DNA of 64,000 bases from Gibbula magus (taxonomy: Eukaryota; Mollusca; Gastropoda; Trochida; Trochidae), in assembly GCA_936450465.1 (NCBI GenBank), contig OW388292.1, positions 8,265,756 to 8,329,755 of the forward strand. The letters are read 5' to 3'. The notes beneath the pieces were generated by a model, which did not search any database, was not told the DNA's origin, and worked only from the letters and a program-made list of their open reading frames with translations. This document shows positions 13,001-28,000 of the stretch, one piece after another. How positions within the stretch are numbered: position 1 is the stretch's first letter; every line of letters begins with the position of its first letter. The position numbers were made by a program, and so were the translations under genes.

Positions 13001-16000
13001 CATTTGGTTGCCCACGGTAGTGTCTCAACCGAATAGATTTGGAGATGCTTGAGTACGATGTGGTCTGGCATTATCGTCCATAAAGATTGGACGTGTGGCG
13101 AGAGCGTTGTTGTCAAAATCAGGGACTACAGAGCCACCCAAGATCAGGATCTGATACCTCTGTCCAGGACCCGGGAACTGTGACTAGGTCAAGCTAAAAA
13201 TCATAGTAACAACACCCCACACCATGACGGATCCACCTTCGAATGGGGCTTCAGGTTGATTGTTCCTCTGATCACATGCCGTGCTTCTCTGCCTCCAAAT
13301 CCGTGCCCTCCCATCTGTATGATGCAGTAAAAACTGGCTTTCAACGGAACAATGGATTCTCATTCACGTTCCAAGATTCCAACGAGCACGTGCTTGGTTC
13401 CAGGCTAAACGGTCATGGCACATACACGAAAAGTCGCTATGTGCATGCTGCATTTTTTTGCAAAACGACCCCTTGGATAAGCATGCCCAAAGCATGCATG
13501 CACGTGCAGCTCGGAACAAAGTGTGTTCGAGATCTCATGCTCACATATAATGTGGGATATTCGATATGTTCTTGTAATGTCAACACTTGCAAAACTATGT
13601 TTTCTGGTTTTAATTTCAAATGGGTGGTGCGGTACTTATGATAGCATCTTACGGCACGTATGAAAGCCAAATTAAATATTTTGAAAAAATGCTTAATGGA
13701 TGTACTCCAACGGCGATTACACATTCATATTACATTATACTATACTTAAGAATCGTCCATATTCAGATCTAATAATGCCGTTAATCGTCTATGAACTAGT
13801 CTCATTTAATTCGCTTGTTGAAAATGATTACCATGTCTTTTTAAAAATCAGTGGCTTGTCCGGCGGGATCCTTCCATAACCAATCCAGTGCCAAATGTGA
13901 ACTTTGCCCTTTGCACTCTTACTCGGACCAGCCTGGACAGACGTCCTGTACAAGCTGTGACCCATTGACAGGTACTGAGAGAAACGGGAGCACGACACCT
14001 CAACAGTGTACAGGTAAGATTTACAATGCAATAAGTATGCAAGTCAGCTAGACTGTTTCAATGATCTGTTAGTCTTCCGTCCTACTCTTTTAAGTCATTA
14101 TTCGTACCTTGGAAAAAGTTACTCTGAATATGTAAATATCGGGGACAATGACATATTCATTCGGTAAACCCAATTAAATTAAGGGATCATAAATAATTTA
14201 AATGTATGCCGTCATTTTTAACGGATCGATTTATCTTCTATAAACACTGTTCGAATGTGAAGCATAGTGTATTATCAGATATAAAAATGGAAGTTCAGTA
14301 ACTTCTAATCTTCGAAAACCACGCAACTTTGAATTCATACTATACAGATCCAGAAAATTTCGCAACAACCTGGTCTCATCAGACTCTGCTGACGGTCAGC
14401 ATGTTAGTAAAGTTTTGTTCTCCTGTATATAGCAGCCTGAGAAATACGACTGCTATTCTCTGTTGCAGCAATGTGTTCCCCCGGACAGTTCTCCAAGAGC
14501 GGGTTGGTTCCCTGTTCCCCGTGTCAACTTGGATTTTACCAGTCGGAACACTTCATGACGTCATGCTCACAGTGTCCTGCTGATTCTTCAACTGTCCAGT
14601 TCGGGGCTTCATCCCTCCCAGAGTGTCTTCGTGAGTTTCTTAGTATTTGTTGATGACTGGTCCCTGAATTGTCACTGAAGTAGTGCCTATATGCTAGGAC
14701 TTCTGTTATCGAGCACAAATATTTACTGAATAACTGTATCAAAAAGTTCTAATGTGTCTTAATTCAGTTAGTAGTGTTGTTTTTATGAGGGTACGGCATG
14801 CAATCATATGATTTGTTGTGGGAAACACCCTGATATTTTCCTTCTATGATTGACTCAACCTGATGTTGAAACAAAATATACTCCCCTATGAAGAACCATC
14901 AACCATAATAATTAAAACAGTGCTCGAATACCATGCAATGTATTAAGCATATCTAACTATTTAACAGCGTTTGATCTGGCGGCCACTGGACCGGTAGACC
15001 TAAACTTCGGTTCCGTGATCCACGACTGGGTTGAAGAACTGACTGTTGCATTCTGGGTAAACATCCTTCCTCCCCTGGACAAGATGGTGAACATCTCGCT
15101 CACCTTCACTCACCCAACTCGCGGACATCAGCTCACCTGGTTCCTCAAGAATCGCACAGACATCACCATGAGAGAGTGAGTCTTATTAATGTAAAAATTT
15201 TTGCAGAATTTCGATAGCATTCACTACATTAATCATTTCCCACCACACAGGGGTCAGGCATTCGGCAAAGTACGTAAATACGAAATGGAATTTCTTTAAA
15301 ACTATTCACTGGATTTTAAAAATAGTTTGGTTAGAGGTTCCCCAGAGTGAGAGTAATTTTCCCATAGAGTGTTGTGATCTTGACATTCGCATCGAGGCTT
15401 CCCCATGTTACCATTGCTAGCTGGATATCCCATGAAGTGCTCACTGCATTCTCTACATATCTTACACAAAGCTTCTCCTTGGGAAGCCGAAAGGCTGATT
15501 AGAGTTTTTAATGACGACATTATTTTACATTCTATAATGATAATTTGCGTCGGAGGTTCAAATCAATTCGAGATTTAAGGAGCCAACGGGGATCCATATT
15601 AAATACTTTTGGCTTTAATAGACACCATTAATGTCCCCTCTCCTTATCCAGCGCCCCTGTCAACGCACAGACCCACATCAGGCCGAACATTTGGACGCAC
15701 ATGGCTCTGGTATGGAAGGGTTACCCCAGTTTTGTGGACATGTACATCGGGGGGAAGAGGGTCCAGCATTACGGGGGTCACACTCCGCTCTGCTTCCTCC
15801 CCCAGGGGACCGAACTCACTGTCCACATTGGGAACAATACAGGTACTGTCTTTATCAAGCCTCTTGATTTACTGACACAACATTCTGCTTGGAACAATTT
15901 GCAAGTAGGGTTCACATCTACGTGTTTTATAAGCAACAGTTTATTTAGTAGTTTATCAATAGTATATTTATATATTTGCATAAAAAAGATGAACATTTCA

Positions 16001-19000
16001 TTTAAGATACTATTATTTGATCTGTCTGATGCACGAGACCAAAACTGTGTAATTGCAAACATCTCCAAAAAAATATAACGTCCCAAAGGTCTTCCCTCTT
16101 CCCTTTGTTACGATTAGCAAAGTAGATACTGAAGTCCCCAATGAAAATGCACACGTCTTATATTATTCATATTGTAATTCATAAAAAAAAATTACTCAGA
16201 TTAACAATACATATGTATATTATTAAGTAAGAGATACAATAGGGTCACACATATACTCTAAAAGCTACACATGCCTATCGTATAGTCCAGTCCATATACC
16301 AGATGTTGTGGATGTTGATGAATTGAGCGGTAAGCTTGTTGATAAGTGCATATTTCCAAGTTGGCATACAGGTAATATCAAATTGAATACTGTCGGTCCT
16401 AACAGCCCTTTAACTAGGAAAACTTATTCATGAAGGTGAGAGAACCTTCCCTTCTGAACATCCTAGTAATTACTTGCACCTTCTTGAAGGGAGGTTACTC
16501 ACAGTCACTGTAAATAAATTTAGATCGACTGTTCTATATATGTTTGTATTATGTTAATACAGTCGATCTGACAGTGGGCTGTATGAGAGGTCGTCCCAAT
16601 TACCTTTCGTGTGCAAAAGAAGGCAGATTGAATTGACCAATCACAGTTGGAGTCACAAACAGGCCCTACAGCTGCCTACTCGTATTAAAAAATTACAAAA
16701 TAATTAACAGTGTGTCGACAGACAAATTTAAAAAAACTCAAAGGTTTTTTGGTTACTGGTTAAGAAAAAAGATGGTATTATGGTTTTATGATATGATTTT
16801 TGTTTAATGACAAAACAGTATTGACTCAATATCTATAAACTTAGATAAACATTAACAGTTGACTCTGGGTGAGCTCAGAACCACCGTTTTGCAGATAGCT
16901 AGTTTCAAGTTCTTTCACTGAAGTTCCAGTTCAAATTAAATCCTTGTGGCCATTACCAAAAATGTTGTTACCCAAATCATCTAAACTTAGTTCTTTATTT
17001 ACAATTAAGGAAAATACATTCTCATAAGACCTCGCCAATAGCACGTCCCTCCGCTTAGTTTACTTATTTATATATGTTTGCTACACATAAATCACATTTC
17101 ATTTTCAGGAGCAACAATTAGAGAAGTGTATGTGATACCGCGAAGTAATACATCCGATCTCATCGCTTCCTTGGCGAAAAAGTGTTCTGCCGGGGACATT
17201 GGTTATCAATCTCTGGTGACCAACATCCAGCCCTCCAACCCTGCTCACACCAGCACAGTCGTCCCCAGTGTCTGCTCGGGTATGGTATAGAAACATAGGC
17301 ATGACTTATTACAGAGCACATAGCTGCATGTGTTATATTGGGCCTTTCCGCTCCAATATAGCGAGGGGATTTGACCTGGGGATTCCTATATTAAAGATAC
17401 GTTTTTATATACTTAAAGCTTATACATGTATCTATACACATACATACAAACATATCAAAATTCTAAAATATACATTACCCCGGTCCGTCCTACCCCAGTA
17501 TACGATTACCTATCCTACGGTTGAACCCCATGGTTCAGACTACGAGGCCCGCATTGGCGCCCTGGCCATCGGCCCTGAATCGGACTCTTCACCGCCTGCT
17601 GTCAACTTCGAACTGGCACCATCAACTCTCAACAACTGAATTTTCCAGACAATACCTCGCCTTATAATCATTATTCAAGACGCTTCTACTTTCTGCTTCA
17701 GCCGATCAGTAACCAGTTCACAGTTTCTGCGGGCGTTCTAATGTCATTGACCCACGCTTTCATAATCTGCCCACTTCATATTCAGTCCCTGATAAAACTT
17801 CTGAAAGCTTCTGTCGTTTATCTGATAGTTTTCGGATTGTGTTCTTTTTCGCAACGTCATTTCTCTGTGTTAACACTTAACTACCATTATCTGTACAACC
17901 CAGCTTCGAAAATGTGTGCTATGAATACTTGAATCGGAAACCCATTATACAACGTTGAATAACACTTTCTAGATTGTTTCCGATCCATGATGTTTTACTG
18001 CTGAACGCCACCCCTTAAAATGCTGAGAAATGATGGCGAATATTATATGTTATGACTAACTCCGAATTCTCTTAAACTCTTTCTAAACGTATTTCAAACT
18101 CCACATGTAACAATTCCTTACAATAAATCTCATATATCTATATTTTATCCTAAATACAAATATATCTCTACATAACACATGTACAGTCTGATTCAATCAC
18201 AGAGGAGTGTATTGTCAATACACAGCCCTGTGGGTGCAATATTCTTTCTCCGGAATATTCGAGTAACCACTCTTACGTGATTTTTTGCCGTTTAGAGGTT
18301 GCAATTCCTCTTTACTAAGCCAGGTTACAAGGCTTGTCGGACTGGTATTCGGAATAAGCGCAAGCGATGTTATCAGATAATGTTTATATGATACTTGTAA
18401 ATTCTCAAAACATTTTAAGATTCAACCACTTACTGACAAAACATGATGGTTGACCGGTTGATAACATTGCGAATAAATGTCATTTCATGCTGCTGTTATA
18501 CACTATCAAATTGATGGGAACAACTAAATTCAAAATATATCATTTAAAACACAGCACCGCAACTGTATACGTACTGTAATAGATGGTATCGTTTCTTTTG
18601 CCCCTGGGTGTACAATAATTGTGAGGTTTTAGTTTCAGGAATGTACCAGATAAGACAACAAGTTATATGGTAATGCTCAAACGTACATGTATATCGAAGT
18701 ACCATTGAGTGATGCCTTTAGTGAACAACCACTATTTTGACCGATTCAATGAGTCGTGTGATATTCCGTGCGATGATTCGCCAGTTCCTGACAATCGATG
18801 CACGCAGGTTTCATCGCAATGTATAGTCACATTGACAATGAGGATTTTCTCCTTGTAAAAAAACCTAATACACTTGAAATTACCTTGAAACCGACGTTGA
18901 ACCCCACATAACCGTAACTCTTATGTTTGAACAGAGATCAACCGGTGCGACCCCGACCCATGCCCCGGGCACCACTGCACGTCCCTGCCTCACGACTTCG

Positions 19001-22000
19001 TGTGTGTGTGTATGGGAGGGTACTCCGGCAAGGACTGCTCCACCCCGCCTGACTTCTGTGTTGTGGATAACAAGTGTGTGAACGGAGCCACCTGCACGAA
19101 TACCAACACCAGCATCAATTGCACTTGTACTGAAGACTTCAAAGGGCGGTATTGTGAGGAGGCTATTGGTACGTGAATTGAAGCTTCATAAGCAATTTCT
19201 AAAAACAAAGTCTGGTTAGATACATCCGTTTTTCCGTCACCACCTTAGATAAATTAGAGGTCATTATCTTAATGACTGTCAATTGCTATTAACGTGGCCA
19301 GTATGTCAACAATTGTAAAAATGTAACACCACATTGGACATGAACATTTGCACTAGTAGTACGTTTTTTCACTGAAATAGGTTGATGAAATGTATTTGAA
19401 AAATAATGTCACTAATAGTAAACTACCCTTTTCTCTTCGGAAAATCAAGTTTAAAAATGAGTGTACATGGTTCCGTAAAGCCATGGGAATCGTTTTTGTC
19501 ATTCGAAATAATAAATTGTGTTCACAATAAAATGGCCGCCATGCAATTTTTGCTTTATACGCAACATCGTTATTACCACTACAGATAATTGGTTTGTGTA
19601 ATAAGATCTTTTACCATCTAAAGTAAATATAAATGACATCAACTATCATTATAAATGGGAAATTTGAAAAACAATTTTTTTCAAAAAACGTGCTACTGCC
19701 CCTTTAAGTCAAATAACTGTCAAACAAAGAAGATTGACCGTTTACAGTACACGGAAACTGGGGACCATGGGCTGCCTGGTCTGAATGCTCTTTGACCTGT
19801 GGTGGAGGTCAGAGGTTACGGACGCGGCTGTGCAACAATCCCGCACCGGAACCAGAACTTGGCAAGCCTTGTGAAGGAGAGACAGCTGGGATGAGCGTGT
19901 GTAACGTTGAGACGTGTCCGGGTAAATATGCACTTGCTTGCCGTTTTGTTTAGATTTCGATGTGATTGTTTCAGATGATGATACTGTTACGGTTGATATC
20001 AATTAAATTCAATTAAATCAATTAAATTACACATTAAGTAGTTATCAAAATCTGGGTAACGTCCACATAGTAATGGGATTTAACCACAAAAAAACATCAT
20101 ATTGCCCAATGTTCAATACATGGTTTTCATTTGGAACAATTGTGAGTTGATATTGGTTGGTGTTCAGAGTGTCTGGAGTCCCAGCTGCTGCTAGGGAAGG
20201 GTGTGAGTGCAGGTTGTGTGGAGGCTGAGGACGGCTCCATGAACTGCTCCGTCTCCTGTGACGAGGGACTAGTGTTTCCGGGTCCAGAACCTTCATACAC
20301 GTGTAGGGACGAGATATGGACACCCTCCAACAAAACAGTTTCATGCGTCGGTAGGTTTTCTCACGCAACATGAATCTTCACAAAATTTTCAATTGACAAT
20401 TGAGTTTTCCTGTTATCATGAGATATTCTTCTTTAACTGGTGGCAAGGGAACATAAAACTGTTAATGACCAGTAAATAGGTAATCAATGTCATTTAAAGG
20501 GATAGTTTTGTTTGAAATGAAATTTTTGACGTAGGTTTTTCTGTTCTTTTTATCTAAAAACATGCCCGATATGTACCTTGCAGAACGTTATTCTCTCAGA
20601 TGAAATGATCTTTATTGGATTTCTCTTTTCAACTGTTTATTTCAGATGTTCTTGAAACTCACCTTGTACTTCATTAGATATGATATGATGATAATAGATT
20701 ACATTGTTTCTACGTCGACGTTGAAAAGTTTCTTTAAGACATCACTTAATCACACAATAGCGTGTATATTTCTTATTTCTGCGTAGAGTTTGTCATCCCA
20801 GAAACTGTGGAGTTAAAATACACAGTGCCCTACAAGACTAGGCTGAATAGCACCAAGGAAGACAGTAAGGTCATCAGAGAGAAGGCGATAACATGTGCCA
20901 CAGACACGTATTGTGTAGCTGAAGAAGCCTGTATGTTCGAGGTGACTGTGGAGACTTGTGTTCGTGGAGAAGACAAGTGTGGAGAACTTGTAGAGGGCTA
21001 CAAGGCCGTTATTACCTTCACTGCTCATGTATCACTCATCAAAGATAACCGTGAGTGTTTGCAATGTGTCTGTTTGTATCTAACTAATGTTTCCCGTCTT
21101 CATCGCTTTGGTTAGGGTTCTCTTGTTGAAGAGACTGGAGTTTGAGTTGGATCATATTGTTCATCGTGCGTTTTCAATACTGTTTTACATGTAAATTTCC
21201 CTTTCAGCTGTACTTTATATTCTTTAGACTTTACGTTCCAAGCAGCTCCTTGTAGCTTTGAATGTGCCTTTCGATTATTCAAGTAATTATATAAACATAT
21301 AAGTGGAATATAATGTTGAAAACGGAAACAAATTTATCTTAAAGTTGATGAAGCCAGATTTTAATGTTAAGTTATTTCATTTGAATGCAGTCTAATTATT
21401 GTTACCATCTTTTGATTACAATTTATCTACGATCTTTAAGCATTTGCATTTCAGTCCTGATGTCCCAGCAGAAGCTTAAAGCAGCTTGGGAGTCACTCAA
21501 TACGACTTATGAAGACCTCGAAGCTATGTATGACGAATGCTTCCTTGTTCAGCTGTCCTCCGGATCTTTGAAACCAGGAACATCTCTCGCTGACAGTGAC
21601 CTGACATGTGACGCTGGAACCGTACCAGACGAGGGCTATTGTTGTACGTAACAATTAAATCTGGAACCGTACCAGACCAGGGCTATTGTTGTACATAACA
21701 ATTAAATCTGGAACCGTACCTGACCAGGGCTATTGTTGTACGTAACAATTAAATCTGGAACAGTACCAAACCAGGGCTATTGTTGTACGTAACAATTAAA
21801 TCTGGAACAGTTCCAGACCAGGGCTATTGTTGTACGTAACAATTAAATCTGGAACAGTACCAAACCAGGGCTATTGTTGTACGTAACAATTAAATCTGGA
21901 ACAGTACCAGACCAGGGCTATTGTTGTACATAACAATTAAATCTGGAACCGTACCAGACCAGGGCTATTGTTGTACGTAACAATAAAATCTGGAACCGTA

Positions 22001-25000
22001 CCAGACCAGGGCTATTGTTGTACGTAACAATTAAATCTGCAACCGTACCAGACCAGGGCTATTGTTGTACGAAACAATTAAATCTGGAACAGTACCAAAC
22101 CAGGGCTATTGTTGTACGTAACAATTAAACCTGGAACAGTACCAGACAAGGGCTAGTGTTGTACATAACAATTAAATCTGGAACAGTACCAGACCAGGGC
22201 TATTGTTGTACATAACAATTAAATCTGGAACAGTACCAGACAAGGGCTAGTGTTGTACATAACAATTAAATCTGGAACCGTACCAGACCAGGGCTATTGT
22301 TGTACGTAACAATAAAATCTGGAACCGTACCAGACCAGGGCTATTGTTGTACGTAACAATTAAATCTGGAACCGTACCAGACCAGTGCTTTTGTTGTACG
22401 TAACAATTAAATTCAGGTGTATGTAGGCCATCGGTCCATTATACATTAACATCATACAGCCAACAAGCCGCTAATGCGTTGATTATTCGCATAGAAAATG
22501 TAAATGTTATTGTAAACAAGCAAAAATGTTAGCGTGGCTCACTAATACCCCCGACTGTTAACGTTTGACATTTTTATTTTACTTACAATTGTTCCACAAA
22601 ACATTTGAAGATAGACCAGAGATCTATTTTTTTATGAAGGTCTAGTAGGACCTTTTTCAAATTATAAAAAAAAAAAACATATTGAAATGCCATCCTTGTA
22701 TATGACAGCGGCGTGTGAGCCAGGTACCCGATTCTCTAACCAGACATGTGCTGCGTGTGCCAAGGGCTGGTACCAGGAGGACACGGGACAGATGGCGTGT
22801 AGCATGTGTCCTGCAGCCTCCAACACGGTCTACCAAGGATCTACACTTGCATCGGAGTGCCATGGTAGGTACAAGTAGAAGGTATACAGTCGAAGTAGGT
22901 ACTTGTTTAAATATTCAAATGGTACACATTAACGGTTAACAAGTGTCTTGTAGCATTTACAGGGCTATTTCTAAGCTCGCCTGTGGGTACTAAGCTATTG
23001 CGTGTACGGAGAAGATTCTAGTGTAGATTTTCGAGAGAAATTGCATGGAAAGTATATTTGTCCTGCAGCCCCTCCACGAGACACCTTCCTGCTTTTGACG
23101 GACCCCATCGTTGGACGGGTGTGGAGGGCTAACACCTCTTCCTTCATCCCCGACTCTGTAACCTTGCCGCCCGGAGTCAAGGTACAGTCGGCAGGGTACG
23201 ATCCTGTATCTGAACAGATCATCTACGTGGACAGACTGACGTCAGGAATACAAGGCACGAAGGGTAACCACAGTGAGACATACGTCAAGCTTAATTGGGG
23301 TAAGTGACAGATTTTTAAACATCACTGAATAATGATGCAGAATATGATTGAATATGAATGCTCAATGAATCTGTTATTTCATTTGTAAGATGTAAAACGG
23401 ATTGACACAATACATTTCATTTCATTTCACTTTTTGCATTGAATAAAGTTTAACGTTTGACAAGCGATTACTACAGCCTTTGATATAACGTTAATTTGTT
23501 TGTCTATGAGATTTTCGGGAATTTCGGGACGTTCATACGAAGCTTGAAAACAACTTTTTTTTATTTGCAACTGTTTAATTGTTGTCTTCCAGCTGCTTCC
23601 GTTGACGATATTGCCGTTGATCCCACATCCCGGCTCATCTTCTACGCAGATAAAGGAAATGACGTCATTGGTGTTGTCACTATGGAGACGAAGTATCATA
23701 AAGTGGTTATCAGACATGAAACATTCTTACCAAAACATATAGTTCTGGATCCCATACGCGGGTAAGTATCAAACATCTTAAGTCTTTAAGCCATTTGCAT
23801 TTTAGTTATTATAACGAATTTACTTATTCAATGATTTAAAATTATATAGTAATGGAGAGTTAATACGATGGTTGATTGAGCGTTCACACAAACTAGTCAT
23901 CGAGGCGTAGCCGAGGTGACTCTCTTTTGCCCATTGCCACCACGATCACTCGATCTTAAAGTATATAATTTTTAAAATTAGAAATGTTGTTCATTTATGT
24001 ATGTTCTGACGTAAAGCGACTGTCACAATCCCTGTTGTGTTTGTGTATTCCTTCGTGAAGGTGATCTAACCTTGTGTCAAATCGAAGCCTACCAATGTAG
24101 CTATATTACAGTCATACGATACTACTTGTATTGAAGGATACTATACTGGATCGACTGGGGACCATACCAACTGATAGAACGAGCTCGCTACGACGGAACA
24201 GAGCGTAAGGTGCTGGTGAGCTCCACTAACCTGTGGCCGCAGGGACTGAATCTTGATTCTCACGGTAGGTATAATTGGGAAATGTACTAAAGTCTTCTAT
24301 TGTCGTCGTATAAACTGTAAATAATGATTCTAATCATTGTCCTCAAATTATGACATACACAAAGGAATGGTGCCTTGTCTTCTCTTACATTAAAATGAAA
24401 TATCCTTAGTCCTATTCCTTTTACATAACACCACATCCCTCACTGTCTCTTGAAACTTTGGATGTTGGTCAAACCCGGACGTTACACTGTGGTACATAAC
24501 CACGTCATTGAGCGTTGTCCTTAGAAACACTCTGTTTACGATTCGTATCTGCTAATAAAATACGCAGTCTTCGACATTGAACTTATAGTCACTACAGGTA
24601 AGTTTCATGAAACACGACCACGTGTCAGCGATTTAATGAAGAGGTAACAACGACTTGCTCTTGGAATTCGGGCCTGCATTGCGATGAGATTGTAGAACTA
24701 CTAGCGATGGTATTTATCTGATTCATGTTATATCTGTAGATCAGAAGCTGTACTGGACGGAGGGTAGCGGGAAGAGTGTTCAGGTGATGGATGTGAACGG
24801 ATCTAACAGGAGAACAGTTCTCACATCAGACTCGCATTACCCCTTCTCTCTCACTACCTTTAACGGTTACATCTTCTACTCACTTGTAACACATAACAAC
24901 AGGTAATAATGCATATAGTTTAATAAGTGAGAGATATACCCATACTTTTCCTCGTGTATCGAATGATATCCTACACTTTTCCCCGTGGGGCCCATACGAG

Positions 25001-28000
25001 ACGCAAGCCGAGTAATGCGCCACGTGGAAAAGTGTAGGTTATCATTCGATACACGAGGAAAAGTATGGGTATATCTGTCTTATACCCCACTTACGGTCGA
25101 GTGTAAACGGATACTATTTCATGCGTCGGTAGGTTTTCTCACGCAACATGAATCTTCACAAAATTTTCAATTGACAATTGAGTTTTCCTGTTATCATGAG
25201 ATATTCTTCTTTAACTGGTGGCAAGGGAACATAAAACTGTTAATGACCAGTAAATAGGTAATCAATGTCATTTAAAGGGATAGTTTTGTTTGAAATGAAA
25301 TTTTTGACGTAGGTTTTTCTGTTCTTTTTATCTAAAAACATGCCCGATATGTACCTTGCAGAACGTTATTCTCTCAGATGAAATGATCTTTATTGGATTT
25401 CTCTTTTCAACTGTTTATTTCAGATGTTCTTGAAACTCACCTTGTACTTCATTAGATATGATATGATGATAATAGATTACATTGTTTCTACGTCGACGTT
25501 GAAAAGTTTCTTTAAGACATCACTTAATCACACAATAGCGTGTATATTTCTTATTTCTGCGTAGAGTTTGTCATCCCAGAAACTGTGGAGTTAAAATACA
25601 CAGTGCCCTACAAGACTAGGCTGAATAGCACCAAGGAAGACAGTAAGGTCATCAGAGAGAAGGCGATAACATGTGCCACAGACACGTATTGTGTAGCTGA
25701 AGAAGCCTGTATGTTCGAGGTGACTGTGGAGACTTGTGTTCGTGGAGAAGACAAGTGTGGAGAACTTGTAGAGGGCTACAAGGCCGTTATTACCTTCACT
25801 GCTCATGTATCACTCATCAAAGATAACCGTGAGTGTTTGCAATGTGTCTGTTTGTATCTAACTAATGTTTCCCGTCTTCATCGCTTTGGTTAGGGTTCTC
25901 TTGTTGAAGAGACTGGAGTTTGAGTTGGATCATATTGTTCATCGTGCGTTTTCAATACTGTTTTACATGTAAATTTCCCTTTCAGCTGTACTTTATATTC
26001 TTTAGACTTTACGTTCCAAGCAGCTCCTTGTAGCTTTGAATGTGCCTTTCGATTATTCAAGTAATTATATAAACATATAAGTGGAATATAATGTTGAAAA
26101 CGGAAACAAATTTATCTTAAAGTTGATGAAGCCAGATTTTAATGTTAAGTTATTTCATTTGAATGCAGTCTAATTATTGTTACCATCTTTTGATTACAAT
26201 TTATCTACGATCTTTAAGCATTTGCATTTCAGTCCTGATGTCCCAGCAGAAGCTTAAAGCAGCTTGGGAGTCACTCAATACGACTTATGAAGACCTCGAA
26301 GCTATGTATGACGAATGCTTCCTTGTTCAGCTGTCCTCCGGATCTTTGAAACCAGGAACATCTCTCGCTGACAGTGACCTGACATGTGACGCTGGAACCG
26401 TACCAGACGAGGGCTATTGTTGTACGTAACAATTAAATCTGGAACCGTACCAGACCAGGGCTATTGTTGTACATAACAATTAAATCTGGAACCGTACCTG
26501 ACCAGGGCTATTGTTGTACGTAACAATTAAATCTGGAACAGTACCAAACCAGGGCTATTGTTGTACGTAACAATTAAATCTGGAACAGTTCCAGACCAGG
26601 GCTATTGTTGTACGTAACAATTAAATCTGGAACAGTACCAAACCAGGGCTATTGTTGTACGTAACAATTAAATCTGGAACAGTACCAGACCAGGGCTATT
26701 GTTGTACATAACAATTAAATCTGGAACCGTACCAGACCAGGGCTATTGTTGTACGTAACAATAAAATCTGGAACCGTACCAGACCAGGGCTATTGTTGTA
26801 CGTAACAATTAAATCTGCAACCGTACCAGACCAGGGCTATTGTTGTACGAAACAATTAAATCTGGAACAGTACCAAACCAGGGCTATTGTTGTACGTAAC
26901 AATTAAACCTGGAACAGTACCAGACAAGGGCTAGTGTTGTACATAACAATTAAATCTGGAACAGTACCAGACCAGGGCTATTGTTGTACATAACAATTAA
27001 ATCTGGAACAGTACCAGACAAGGGCTAGTGTTGTACATAACAATTAAATCTGGAACCGTACCAGACCAGGGCTATTGTTGTACGTAACAATAAAATCTGG
27101 AACCGTACCAGACCAGGGCTATTGTTGTACGTAACAATTAAATCTGGAACCGTACCAGACCAGTGCTTTTGTTGTACGTAACAATTAAATTCAGGTGTAT
27201 GTAGGCCATCGGTCCATTATACATTAACATCATACAGCCAACAAGCCGCTAATGCGTTGATTATTCGCATAGAAAATGTAAATGTTATTGTAAACAAGCA
27301 AAAATGTTAGCGTGGCTCACTAATACCCCCGACTGTTAACGTTTGACATTTTTATTTTACTTACAATTGTTCCACAAAACATTTGAAGATAGACCAGAGA
27401 TCTATTTTTTTATGAAGGTCTAGTAGGACCTTTTTCAAATTATAAAAAAAAAAAACATATTGAAATGCCATCCTTGTATATGACAGCGGCGTGTGAGCCA
27501 GGTACCCGATTCTCTAACCAGACATGTGCTGCGTGTGCCAAGGGCTGGTACCAGGAGGACACGGGACAGATGGCGTGTAGCATGTGTCCTGCAGCCTCCA
27601 ACACGGTCTACCAAGGATCTACACTTGCATCGGAGTGCCATGGTAGGTACAAGTAGAAGGTATACAGTCGAAGTAGGTACTTGTTTAAATATTCAAATGG
27701 TACACATTAACGGTTAACAAGTGTCTTGTAGCATTTACAGGGCTATTTCTAAGCTCGCCTGTGGGTACTAAGCTATTGCGTGTACGGAGAAGATTCTAGT
27801 GTAGATTTTCGAGAGAAATTGCATGGAAAGTATATTTGTCCTGCAGCCCCTCCACGAGACACCTTCCTGCTTTTGACGGACCCCATCGTTGGACGGGTGT
27901 GGAGGGCTAACACCTCTTCCTTCATCCCCGACTCTGTAACCTTGCCGCCCGGAGTCAAGGTACAGTCGGCAGGGTACGATCCTGTATCTGAACAGATCAT

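Larger units (their letters stand above)
20345..25122 (+). repeat. 4778-bp tandem duplication, copy 1
   Basis: The sequence recurs with a constant offset of 4778 (second copy 25123-29900). No difference was found in the parts compared, which include all seven exons and the internal 47-bp array. The breakpoints share TTTCAT (20339-20344, 25117-25122, 29895-29900). It holds exons 19-25. Confidence 0.95.

Noticed and set aside
13243..13641. 132-codon plus-strand ORF
   Set aside because: It lies largely antisense to the decayed Tc1 transposase and has no domain character.
17268..17639. 123-codon ORF after exon 15
   Set aside because: It starts inside the exon 15 donor region and reads through intron. 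The last 50 residues look faintly ordered, but no family or splice pattern was found.
24985..25257. 90-codon ORF
   Set aside because: It runs through a foldback arm and the duplication junction, with no homology or splice support.
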